Source: Ardenticatenaceae bacterium (GTDB lineage Bacteria; Chloroflexota; Anaerolineae; Promineifilales; Promineifilaceae). From it: a stretch of 64,000 bases of DNA. The notes below the pieces were generated by a model. It was not told where the DNA came from. It searched no databases and saw only the letters and a program-made list of their open reading frames with translations. Within the stretch, counting starts at the first letter, position 1. Each line of letters opens with the position of its first letter. The stretch lies in NCBI GenBank assembly GCA_020634415.1, contig JACKBT010000009.1, positions 62,001 through 126,000 on the forward strand. Reading direction: 5' to 3'. The position numbers were made by a program, and so were the translations under genes. Positions 57,471 to 64,000 of the stretch are shown one piece after another.

Positions 57471-58424
57471 TTAGCCGCCCTGCAAAATTTGGACGAGAAC
57501 GGCCGTATCCACATTCCCCCCCGACACCACACACACAATCTTGCCCGAACCCGCCTTGCCACTCAGCGCGGCGGCCACAGGCAGTGCCCCCGCCCCCTCC
57601 GCCACCACACGGTTACGCTCCACCACATGGCGGATAGCGGCTTTCACCTCCTCCAATGTGACCACAATCGAACCCGCCAGCGTCTCCTGCACCAGCGGCC
57701 ACATCTCCGGCAGCACACTGTTGCCACCCGCGCCATCTACAAAACTGGGCGTGTATGTCACCTGCTGCACGTCACCAGCGGCCAAAGAGGCCGCCACCGG
57801 TTGGGCCGTTTCCGGCTCGGCGGCGTAGATTTTGGCTTGAGGGCGTAGGGCGTGAACGGCCGTTCCCACCCCACAACTCAACCCACCACCACCAAACGCC
57901 GTAATCACCACATCCACATCCGGCAAATCCTCCACAATCTCCAGCCCAATCGTGCCATTCCCCGCTACCACTTGGGGATCGCTGACGGGGTGAATGAACA
58001 GCCCATCCAGCCCATCATACCGATGATTCACAATCACCTGCCACCACTCGTTCCAGGGCACTTTGATAATCTCACCGCCCAGCCGTGCAATGGCTGCCAG
58101 CTTCGTCTGCGGCGCATGGTCGGGTACAACCACGCTGAAAGGCACACCCAAGCGCCGCGCCCACCAGCCCACGCCCTGGGCCATATTACCCGCGCTGGCC
58201 GTGTACACCCCCTGCGCCAACTGCTCCGGGCTGGCCTGGGCGATGGCATTGCCCGCCCCGCGAATCTTAAAGCAGCCAATCGGCTGCAAATTTTCCAGCT
58301 TCAAATAGATTTCGGCCTCACTGTCCACGTTCAAACGGATCAGCGGGGTACGCACGGCCGTTCCCCACAGCCGCTCCTGTGCTGCCCGAATTTCCTCAAG
58401 TGTTGGTGCATCAATTCTCATCAT
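57471..58424 (-). CDS. Threonine/serine dehydratase-like PLP enzyme (possibly EutB-type)
   Basis: A fold-type II PLP enzyme of 317 residues. The PLP lysine lies in QPIGCFKIRGAGNA, the phosphate-binding glycine loop in ITAFGGGGLSCGVG, and the ring-contact serine in VVSGGNVD. It lacks a C-terminal regulatory domain, so it is the catabolic or EutB-like form. The ornithine cyclodeaminase-like gene directly upstream is the same pair found in ectoine-degradation operons (EutB/EutC); other eut genes are absent here, so ectoine use is only a possibility. Two adjacent ATGs (58424, 58421); AAGGA lies upstream. Confidence 0.88.
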   Translation of the reverse strand: MMRIDAPTLEEIRAAQERLWGTAVRTPLIRLNVDSEAEIYLKLENLQPIGCFKIRGAGNAIAQASPEQLAQGVYTASAGNMAQGVGWWARRLGVPFSVVVPDHAPQTKLAAIARLGGEIIKVPWNEWWQVIVNHRYDGLDGLFIHPVSDPQVVAGNGTIGLEIVEDLPDVDVVITAFGGGGLSCGVGTAVHALRPQAKIYAAEPETAQPVAASLAAGDVQQVTYTPSFVDGAGGNSVLPEMWPLVQETLAGSIVVTLEEVKAAIRHVVERNRVVAEGAGALPVAAALSGKAGSGKIVCVVSGGNVDTAVLVQILQGG

Positions 58425-58440
58425 TCCTAATTCATCCTTC

Positions 58441-59448
58441 CTAATTTTCATGCCGCTCCCCACCTAATTCCACCCACGTCCCCTTACCCATCACCACCGC
58501 CTTTTTGTAGATGTGGTAGGCCGAAGCCACATCCTCCACCGCCAGCCCCAGCGATTTGAACAGCGTCATCTCCTCATCATTTTGCCGCCCGGCCACTTTG
58601 CCCAGCAAAATCTCGCCAATCTCGCCCACAATGTGGCTGTCATCCACCGCCCCTTCTTTCTTGGGGAAGAGGAAGTCGCCGGCTTCATTGACGGTAGATT
58701 CGCGGCGGTCTACGTAGAGGCGGGATTGGACGACAACGGCCGTCTCCAATTCCCGCGCAAAAGCCACACTCGACCCCACCGCATTAATATGCACCCCCGA
58801 TGATAACCATTCCGCCTGTAAGATGGGTTCAGGCGCGGCCGTTGTCGTGCAAACAATATCCGCTCCACGCACAGCCTCCGCCACCGAATCGCTCACCTCA
58901 ATCGTGAGGCCATGCTTTTGGGATTGCGTTTGGGCAAAATGGCGGGCATGTTCCCCGTTACGGCTCCACACCCGCACCCGCTGGATGCCGCGCACGGCCA
59001 ACATGGCCGCCAGATGGCTCTTGGCCTGCACCCCCGAACCCAAAATTGCCAGATCGTGGGCATCGTCTCGCGCCAGCAGCCGGGTAGCCACACCGCTGAC
59101 AGCAGCAGTACGGGTAGCCGTGATTTGGCTGGCATCCATCAGGGAGAGGAGACGGCCGTTTTTCGTCTCAAACAGCAGCACCGTCCCCTGGTGCGAATCA
59201 TACTCGGTGCCATGATTACCCGGAAACACACTCACTACCTTCACCCCCATCGCCTGCATCTCGCCGCCAATATAACCGGGCATCATGCCCAACGCGCCAA
59301 CTCGCTCTGGCAGCCACATGACGGGGCGCAAAGGCACAATGGCTTCACCCCGTGCCAGCGTCGCCAGGGCTTTGGCCATCGTCTCAATACATTCGTTCAT
59401 CGGCAGCAGTTCAGCCACCTCGCTTTGGTTGATGATTAATACTTTCAT
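58441..59448 (-). CDS. Ornithine cyclodeaminase / mu-crystallin family protein (possibly EutC-type)
   Basis: An NAD(P)-dependent enzyme of 335 residues. The substrate domain has a conserved Arg-Lys region (GYIGGEMQAMGVKVVSVFPG and QGTVLLFETKNGRLLSLMDA). The Rossmann motif is LAILGSGVQAKSHLAAML, and TRTAAVSGVATRLLA precedes it. Family members deaminate ornithine or reduce cyclic imines. Paired with the dehydratase gene 16 bases downstream. AGGTGA precedes ATG 59448. Confidence 0.9.
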   Translation of the reverse strand: MKVLIINQSEVAELLPMNECIETMAKALATLARGEAIVPLRPVMWLPERVGALGMMPGYIGGEMQAMGVKVVSVFPGNHGTEYDSHQGTVLLFETKNGRLLSLMDASQITATRTAAVSGVATRLLARDDAHDLAILGSGVQAKSHLAAMLAVRGIQRVRVWSRNGEHARHFAQTQSQKHGLTIEVSDSVAEAVRGADIVCTTTAAPEPILQAEWLSSGVHINAVGSSVAFARELETAVVVQSRLYVDRRESTVNEAGDFLFPKKEGAVDDSHIVGEIGEILLGKVAGRQNDEEMTLFKSLGLAVEDVASAYHIYKKAVVMGKGTWVELGGERHEN

Positions 59449-59535
59449 GGGATCACCTCTCTTTGTAGAAGGGGAGCAGAGGAGCGGGGGAGATCGCCCT
59501 TCACCCTTCGCCCATTGCTCTTATTGTCGCACACA

Positions 59536-59565
59536 TTGTCCGAACCGCCAGCCCTGCTTTATACT
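59536..59565 (+). promoter_or_regulatory. Leaderless promoter of zinc-ribbon protein 59572
   Basis: TTGTCC (59536-59541), an 18-base spacer and TATACT (59560-59565) are followed by six bases and ATG 59572. Same layout as at 6158 and 33722. Confidence 0.6.
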
Positions 59566-59571
59566 ACCACC

Positions 59572-60051
59572 ATGTCTGACACTTTCATTTGCCCCCACTG
59601 TGGCGCGGACGTGCCGCTGGATGCTGTTGTTTGCCCCGAATGCGGCTCGGATGACGAGACGGGCTGGTCGGAGGAGACAGCGTATGACGGGCTGGGTTTG
59701 TATGACGATGAGCCAGTGCCGCAGGGATATTCGCCGCAAGTGAAGTGGGTGGTAACGGCCGTTATCCTCCTCACCCTCTCCGCCTTCATCGCCGCCACCT
59801 TTCGCTGGGGCATCTACCTCATCCCGCTGGTTCTGTTAGGTGTGGCCTACGCCTACTACCACGCCAACATCCGCCCCCACACCGCCAGCCACCGCGAAAA
59901 GCAGCTTTACGATGATCTCCTGCTCAAAGCCCGCGGCGACAGAGCTTTGGTCGAGCGCTGGATCGGCTACGAATGGCAGCGCACCCCCCACGCCAACCGC
60001 CTGGAATTGCTGGAAGATGCTCTACAACGCTGGTATCGAGACAATCGGTAA
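59572..60051 (+). CDS. Zinc-ribbon membrane protein, unknown function
   Basis: A 159-residue protein. The N-terminal ribbon CPHCGADV and CPECGSDD is followed by an acidic linker, two membrane helices (about 60-105: WVVTAVILLTLSAFIAATF and GIYLIPLVLLGVAYAYYH) and a short helical C-terminus. The translation start is fixed by the leaderless promoter. The ribbon-plus-membrane design resembles 33757 and 34608, but the sequence is not obviously homologous. Confidence 0.8.
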   Translation: MSDTFICPHCGADVPLDAVVCPECGSDDETGWSEETAYDGLGLYDDEPVPQGYSPQVKWVVTAVILLTLSAFIAATFRWGIYLIPLVLLGVAYAYYHANIRPHTASHREKQLYDDLLLKARGDRALVERWIGYEWQRTPHANRLELLEDALQRWYRDNR

Positions 60052-60088
60052 ATGGGTGTATTGGTCTATTGGTGTAATGAGGTGAACT

Positions 60089-60619
60089 TTGTCTTTTTCA
60101 GAAGCAGATTGCCATTTCATGCAAATTGCGTTGGCCCAAGCCGAAGAAGCTTTGAACCAGGGAGATTTTCCCGTTGGTGCAGTGTTGATGATTGAGGGGC
60201 AGTTGGCAGCGCAGGAGCGCAATCATATTTTTAGCCAGCAGCGTTCTGCGGCTCATGCGGAAACCACTTTGCTTGTCGAGCATTCGGCTGTGGTTCGCGC
60301 CGCTTACAAAGCGGGCAAGGAAGTGGTGTTGTACAGCACATTGGAGCCTTGTTTAATGTGTTTGGGCATGACGCTGGTTCATCACATCCCCAAAATCGTA
60401 GTCGCTTGCCCTGACCCAATGGGCGGGGCAACCCGCTTAGACCCACAAACGTTGGGCGGCTGGTATGTGAACAGTTGGCCGCACATTGAGATGGGATTGT
60501 ATCGGGAGGCATCGTGGGCTTTGTTGATGCAGTTTTTGCGGAAGGCAGACGGCCGTTGGCAGCCCATGCTTCATCTCTTTGAAAAAATGTACACACAGTG
60601 GCAGGATAATCCCCTATGA
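60089..60619 (+). CDS. Nucleoside/nucleobase deaminase (CDA superfamily)
   Basis: A zinc-dependent deaminase of 176 residues. The catalytic HAE motif is in SAAHAETTLL and the PCxxC zinc motif in TLEPCLMCLGMTL, as in TadA, guanine deaminase and related enzymes. The C-terminal half is longer than in TadA, so guanine/cytosine-type deamination or tRNA editing cannot be distinguished. The start is TTG at 60089 with GAGGTGA upstream; no ATG is available in the conserved N-terminus. Overlaps the next gene (ATGA). Confidence 0.9.
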   Translation: MSFSEADCHFMQIALAQAEEALNQGDFPVGAVLMIEGQLAAQERNHIFSQQRSAAHAETTLLVEHSAVVRAAYKAGKEVVLYSTLEPCLMCLGMTLVHHIPKIVVACPDPMGGATRLDPQTLGGWYVNSWPHIEMGLYREASWALLMQFLRKADGRWQPMLHLFEKMYTQWQDNPL

Positions 60620-60981
60620 CCCAAACACTCATCTCCATTTTTGTCATTTTTCTACAATTTTTGGCCGGGCAATATCTTGGTTTTGGCGTGGCCTTAGCCT
60701 GGGGCGTGGGGGGCGGTTGGGAGCTGCTGGTTATCCCGCTGGGCAACACAGTAGGCGTGTTTGGCGTGGGTGCGGTGGCCCTGTGGCTGCGCGGCGAGCG
60801 TTGGCGGCGGTTGTATATGATTCGGCTGGGGGGAACGGCCGTTGGCAGTGCCCTCGGTGCGCTCCTCATTCGCATCACCCCCGGCACGGGCTACAACCAG
60901 GTACTTTATCCCCTAGTCGGGGCCTTGTTGGGATTTTATCTCATCCTGCCGCTGCTGCATCGTTTGTATGATAGACAATAA
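60616..60981 (+). CDS. Small integral membrane protein, unknown function
   Basis: A 121-residue protein with about three membrane helices (SIFVIFLQFLAGQYLGFGV, LLVIPLGNTVGVFGVGAVAL, VLYPLVGALLGFYLILPLL). It overlaps the deaminase stop codon and the next frame, so it is part of a tightly packed operon of deaminase, membrane protein and tautomerase. Not recognised. Confidence 0.75.
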   Translation: MTQTLISIFVIFLQFLAGQYLGFGVALAWGVGGGWELLVIPLGNTVGVFGVGAVALWLRGERWRRLYMIRLGGTAVGSALGALLIRITPGTGYNQVLYPLVGALLGFYLILPLLHRLYDRQ

Positions 60982-60991
60982 CCCCAAACCT

Positions 60992-61360
60992 ATGCCCATT
61001 CTAACCGTCGAAATTGTACTTTTGCCTACGGAGAAAATTAGCGAAGATTTTGCCAAGCAACTGGCGCAACGAGCAGGCAAAATATTGGCCTCTCGTGCTG
61101 GTGGTACGTGGGTGAAAGTATATCCCTTACCAGCAGTATATTACGCGGAAAATGGAGATGTGGAAACGGCCGTTTACCCCATCTTCGTCTCCATTCTCAC
61201 GGCATCCTTGCCCAATAAGGTAACGATGGCTAGACAGGTGGGTGAGTTGACAACGGCCGTTGCCCAACTGAGTAGTCGTCCACCTGAGAATGTCCATATT
61301 ATCTACTTGCCAGAGGGCAACGGCCTTGTGGCCTTTGGTGGCACTATCGTTGGTCGTTAA
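60992..61360 (+). CDS. Tautomerase-superfamily protein
   Basis: A protein of about 122 residues starting Met-Pro (MPILTVEIVLLPTEKISEDF). A proline exposed after Met removal is the catalytic base of 4-oxalocrotonate tautomerase enzymes, which favours ATG 60992 over the overlapping upstream ATG 60968. The length fits one long subunit with two beta-alpha-beta units (the second around VYPIFVSILTA to VHIIYLPEGNG). Substrate unknown. Converges on the acyltransferase gene with a four-base overlap. Confidence 0.72.
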   Translation: MPILTVEIVLLPTEKISEDFAKQLAQRAGKILASRAGGTWVKVYPLPAVYYAENGDVETAVYPIFVSILTASLPNKVTMARQVGELTTAVAQLSSRPPENVHIIYLPEGNGLVAFGGTIVGR

Positions 61361-62040
61361 CTGTCTGTAGACAATGAAAAGGAAGCTAGGTCTTGCAAAC
61401 GCGGGTGCGCCGCATACACACCATGATAACGCGGCGGCAGCAGCGCCCCAATGCGGCACATCATCTCATCCGTCTGCGCCTGAAGATAAGCATCCTTATT
61501 TTTGCGCTCAATCGGGGGCAGCATAAACGGCTCACCCACTACAATCTTTACCTTGATGCGCCGCAGCCGCTTCAGGCTGGCCCGCACCACCGCATCTTCC
61601 GTCCCCATGATGGCAAGGGGCAAAACCGGAACTTGGGCTTTAGCCGCCAAAAAAGCCGCGCCCGGTTTCCCTTCTAAAAGCGTCCCCGCCTTACTGCGCG
61701 TGCCCTCCGGGGCAATTGCCAAAATCCCGCCCCCTTTCAGCCGCTTCACCACTTCGCGCAGGGCATGAAAATCAGCTTCAAACCGGTTGAGCCAAATGGC
61801 ATCAAACCGCCGCGCCCAAAAGCGCCAAAAGGCATATGCCTGGTACTTTTCGGCAATCATCATGATGATGTCATCCCGTTCCGGCAAAATGAGAGCCAGA
61901 ACGGCATCTAAACGGCCGATATGATTCGACACCGCCACACACCCCCCCGAACGCGGTACATTCTCCATACCTACCATCTCTACATCAGCCACCAGGCGCA
62001 ACAACAATCGAGCCAGCAAGCGTAAAATCTTCAATGACAT
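61357..62040 (-). CDS. 1-acyl-sn-glycerol-3-phosphate acyltransferase (PlsC-like)
   Basis: A 227-residue phospholipid acyltransferase with intact motifs: NHIGRLDAVLAL (NHxxxxD) and APEGTRSKAGTLLEGKPGAA (EGTRS). The N-terminal amphipathic region LRLLARLLLRLVADVEMVG suits membrane association. The other family member at 17543 has a modified first motif, so this is the better candidate for the housekeeping enzyme. ATG 62040. Confidence 0.93.
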   Translation of the reverse strand: MSLKILRLLARLLLRLVADVEMVGMENVPRSGGCVAVSNHIGRLDAVLALILPERDDIIMMIAEKYQAYAFWRFWARRFDAIWLNRFEADFHALREVVKRLKGGGILAIAPEGTRSKAGTLLEGKPGAAFLAAKAQVPVLPLAIMGTEDAVVRASLKRLRRIKVKIVVGEPFMLPPIERKNKDAYLQAQTDEMMCRIGALLPPRYHGVYAAHPRLQDLASFSLSTDS

Positions 62041-62090
62041 GCTCTTTCCTCTATGTGATCATTCACAAATGTATATACGGCTTGGGAATG

Positions 62091-62150
62091 AGTAGAGATG
62101 GGAGACTGGAGAGTGGTTAGTCTCCAGTCTCCCATCTCTTATCCCTATCA
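62091..62150. repeat. GAGACT-family intergenic inverted repeat (copy 7)
   Basis: GAGATGGGAGACTGGAGAG and AGTCTCCAGTCTCCCATCTC form a near-perfect hairpin upstream of the acyltransferase gene. Confidence 0.8.
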
Positions 62151-62168
62151 AACTCCTTGCACTCCTGC

Positions 62169-62804
62169 TTACGTTTTTTTAATAGTTTTCCATTGGGGGC
62201 CAAGGTTCCCCACCAGGGCTAAACCTAAGGCTACCAGACGATCGGCCGTTATCCAATCCCCCAAATAGCGCACCCGAATCTCCAAAGCATCATGACTCCA
62301 GGTTACCTCTTCCAGCGATCCCGGCAAAGGCCAATCCGGCCAATAGCTGAGGGCCAGGGCCACATCGGCCGTTAAAAAGCGTTCGCCCAACTGCTGGTGC
62401 GAGGTATACAGCACATAGTCAGCCAGGGCCGGATTTTGCCAGCGTTCGTGCTGCCAGATGGTCAGCCGCATCAGCGATGGGTCTTGGCGCAAAGCCGACA
62501 TGCGGCGTGGCAAGATGCGAATTGTGCCATAAGGCAGAGGGGCAAAGGTTGTTGTCCACACAAAAAACAACATACCTTTCCGCTGATTGCGCTGCAGCTC
62601 CCAAACAATGCCGTTGGGCGAAGTGCCAGCAATGATGTAGGCGGAGCGGAATAAGGATTGCACGTAGGTGTTTGTGTAGCGCCAGCCGCGATCGGCCGTT
62701 TTTTGCCGCCGTTCTTGGTGGGTTCGCCAGCCAGAAATACCCCCATAAACAGATACCGCGATCAACAAACCCGCCAGGATGACAAGGAAAGTATAATTTT
62801 GCAC
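62169..62804 (-). CDS. Membrane-anchored protein, unknown function
   Basis: A 211-residue protein with one N-terminal helix (FLVILAGLLIAVSVYGGI) followed by a cytoplasmic-looking basic segment (GWRTHQERRQKTADRGWRYT) and a domain containing several tryptophans (GIVWELQRNQRKGMLFFVWT and YWPDWPLPGSLEEVTWSH). No motif recognised. It is followed by an MFS transporter gene upstream on the same strand, about 80 bases away. Confidence 0.75.
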   Translation of the reverse strand: MQNYTFLVILAGLLIAVSVYGGISGWRTHQERRQKTADRGWRYTNTYVQSLFRSAYIIAGTSPNGIVWELQRNQRKGMLFFVWTTTFAPLPYGTIRILPRRMSALRQDPSLMRLTIWQHERWQNPALADYVLYTSHQQLGERFLTADVALALSYWPDWPLPGSLEEVTWSHDALEIRVRYLGDWITADRLVALGLALVGNLGPQWKTIKKT

Positions 62805-62880
62805 GCCGCCTGCCTCACTGCAAAAAGTTGCCCCGAATTATAACGGCAAACTGCTGGCGGGCATAAGGTAAAGCCAGCCG

Positions 62881-64000
62881 TTAGCCCCACCGCCACAACA
62901 CAAACCCCGATAGCAGTCGGCTGGCCGCTGCCACCAAAATCGCCACCGTCAGCCCCAGGCTGTCGGCTAAGATGGGGCCGAGCAGCGAGCCAACCAGCAC
63001 GCCCGCTTGCAAGGCGATGTTGTACCAGGCCAGGTAAGTCGGCCGTTTATCCTCAGGGATCACCTCTAAAATGTAGTTGGCTAAGGCTCCGCCTGCCTGC
63101 GACCAGGCCAAACCACCGGCAATGGAGGCGATGATATAGAGGCCAGGTGTGTAGGTGAAGACGATGAGAAGCGGATAGAGACAGGTTAAACTCATGCCAA
63201 TGGCTAAGTTGCGCCGATGCCCCCAGCGGTGGCTTAATTTGCCCAACTGCATGGAACCTAAGAACAGGGCGATGTAGAAAAAGGCATTGCCCCAACTCAG
63301 GGCCTGATCCGAAAGCTGGGCGCGTTGGACGAGGTGGATGGGAAAGAGGGGGTTGCTGAGGTAGAGGGCGACGTGAAAGAAGGCTACACCGAGGAGGACA
63401 AAGCGATAACGGCCGTCTCGCGCCAAACGCCACAAACCCTGCCGGGGCAGCCGTGTCAGGCTGCGCAAGCTGATGACGGTTCGCAGCCCCTGCCAGGTGC
63501 CGGTTAGGCCGGGCTGCGCCCAGTCACGCAGGGGACGACGCACACTATCGCTAACGGCCGTTTCCGTCTCCGCCCGAATAAACCACAGGTGCAAACTGCT
63601 CATGGCCGCCCCCAAAAAGCCGATGGCAAACACCACCTGATACCCTTGCGGAAAGGCCATGCGGTTCAACAGCCAGCCGCATAAGAGCGTCACCAGTGTG
63701 GAGGCCAGCGCATAACCGGCATTACGTACTCCGGCAATTTGGCCGCGCCATTCGGGGGGCACGGCGGCGGCGAAAAGGGCGTTGAAGCCCACCGCCAAAA
63801 TGGTGCCGGGAATGGTGAGCAGAAAAGAGAGCACGACGAGGGTGGTGATTTGGGCAGTGGGGGCCAGCAGCAGGGGCAGCACCACCAGCACGGGGTAAAG
63901 CAGCCGATGCCCAATGGAGGCCCAGAAGACGCTGCGGCCAATCGGCCGTTTTTGCAGCCACCGCCCCGCCGGTAAGGCAAAAAAGAGCGTCATCAATGCC
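62881..64000 (-). CDS. MFS transporter, N-terminus beyond the window
   Basis: At least 373 residues of a major facilitator transporter with about ten visible helices. The intracellular loop between helices shows a GRWLQKRPIGR-type basic motif and a second basic loop LGKLSHRWGHRRNLA in the C-terminal half, as in drug or metabolite exporters. The frame stays open through the right edge (residues ALMTLFF), so the first one or two helices lie outside. Substrate unknown. Confidence 0.88.
   Translation of the reverse strand, partial: ALMTLFFALPAGRWLQKRPIGRSVFWASIGHRLLYPVLVVLPLLLAPTAQITTLVVLSFLLTIPGTILAVGFNALFAAAVPPEWRGQIAGVRNAGYALASTLVTLLCGWLLNRMAFPQGYQVVFAIGFLGAAMSSLHLWFIRAETETAVSDSVRRPLRDWAQPGLTGTWQGLRTVISLRSLTRLPRQGLWRLARDGRYRFVLLGVAFFHVALYLSNPLFPIHLVQRAQLSDQALSWGNAFFYIALFLGSMQLGKLSHRWGHRRNLAIGMSLTCLYPLLIVFTYTPGLYIIASIAGGLAWSQAGGALANYILEVIPEDKRPTYLAWYNIALQAGVLVGSLLGPILADSLGLTVAILVAAASRLLSGFVLWRWG

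Overview
The window is a 64 kb chromosomal segment of moderately GC-rich bacterial DNA. It reads most like a Chloroflexota (Anaerolineae-type) genome. The reasons are secreted proteins with long T/P- or E/T-rich linkers and a C-terminal YLPF-type tail, ECF sigma factors paired with DUF5667-like membrane proteins, a RamB/ScfR-type regulator beside the glyoxylate genes, LysM proteins on acidic stalks, and promoters that fire directly onto the start codon. The assignment is an inference from gene content and style, since the window holds no rRNA or other phylogenetic marker. There is no CRISPR array, no insertion sequence and no complete prophage.

Layout. 1-4.6 kb (minus): a Gld-type ABC exporter, a Nudix hydrolase, and an ECF sigma/anti-sigma pair. 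4.6-9.1 kb (plus): tRNA-Leu, two related membrane proteins, a HerA/DUF87-type ATPase and a partner. 9.2-11.6 kb: exonuclease III, then a T-box riboswitch controlling aspartate-semialdehyde dehydrogenase. 11.6-17.5 kb: a LysM protein, a 23-residue cysteine-rich peptide gene with its own operators and terminator, isocitrate lyase and malate synthase, and a divergent RamB-like regulator. 17.5-24.5 kb (minus): an acyltransferase and the pheS / glycosyltransferase / pheT operon, preceded by a phenylalanine-rich leader peptide and attenuator. 24.7-27.6 kb: a phage-type antirepressor, a DnaD-like protein and a fused double DnaC-like helicase loader. 27.7-36.7 kb: LysM protein, 5'-nucleotidase lipoprotein, FmdB-like protein, RRM protein, GNAT, an orphan molybdenum hydroxylase large subunit, three linked zinc-ribbon proteins, and RidA. 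36.7-43.8 kb: CoA-type Nudix, two orphan response regulators, zwf-gnd, a PIG-L deacetylase and a probable AhpD-like selenoprotein. 43.9-51.5 kb: a second RRM protein, a second sigma/anti-sigma pair, a CHAD protein, a Rieske / cytochrome b / dihaem cytochrome c complex, and tRNA-Val. 51.5-64 kb: dcd, argS, a 14-repeat secreted protein, a threonine dehydratase-like/cyclodeaminase pair, a nucleoside deaminase cluster, a tautomerase, a PlsC-like acyltransferase and a truncated MFS transporter.

How it works together. Most of the content is central metabolism (glyoxylate shunt, oxidative pentose phosphate pathway, aspartate-family amino acids, respiration) plus translation enzymes. Two amino-acid-sensing RNA leaders of different kinds occur 14 kb apart: a T-box for the aspartate family and a ribosome-stalling attenuator for Phe-tRNA synthetase.

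Two dispersed sequence features run through everything. One is an extremely over-represented palindrome, AACGGCCGTT, found in coding and non-coding DNA in all frames. The other is a set of hairpin-forming intergenic repeat families (GAGACT-type, GGTAATC-type, GTAATTG-type, GTATTGG-type) that occupy gene boundaries and sometimes invade leaders and coding ends.

The strongest candidates for something new are the CCGGSGCCGGSGCC micropeptide under a double palindromic operator, the CxxU AhpD-like protein, the phe attenuator, and the zinc-ribbon gene trio. Frameshifts inside C/G runs in two otherwise sound genes warn that the assembly has homopolymer errors.
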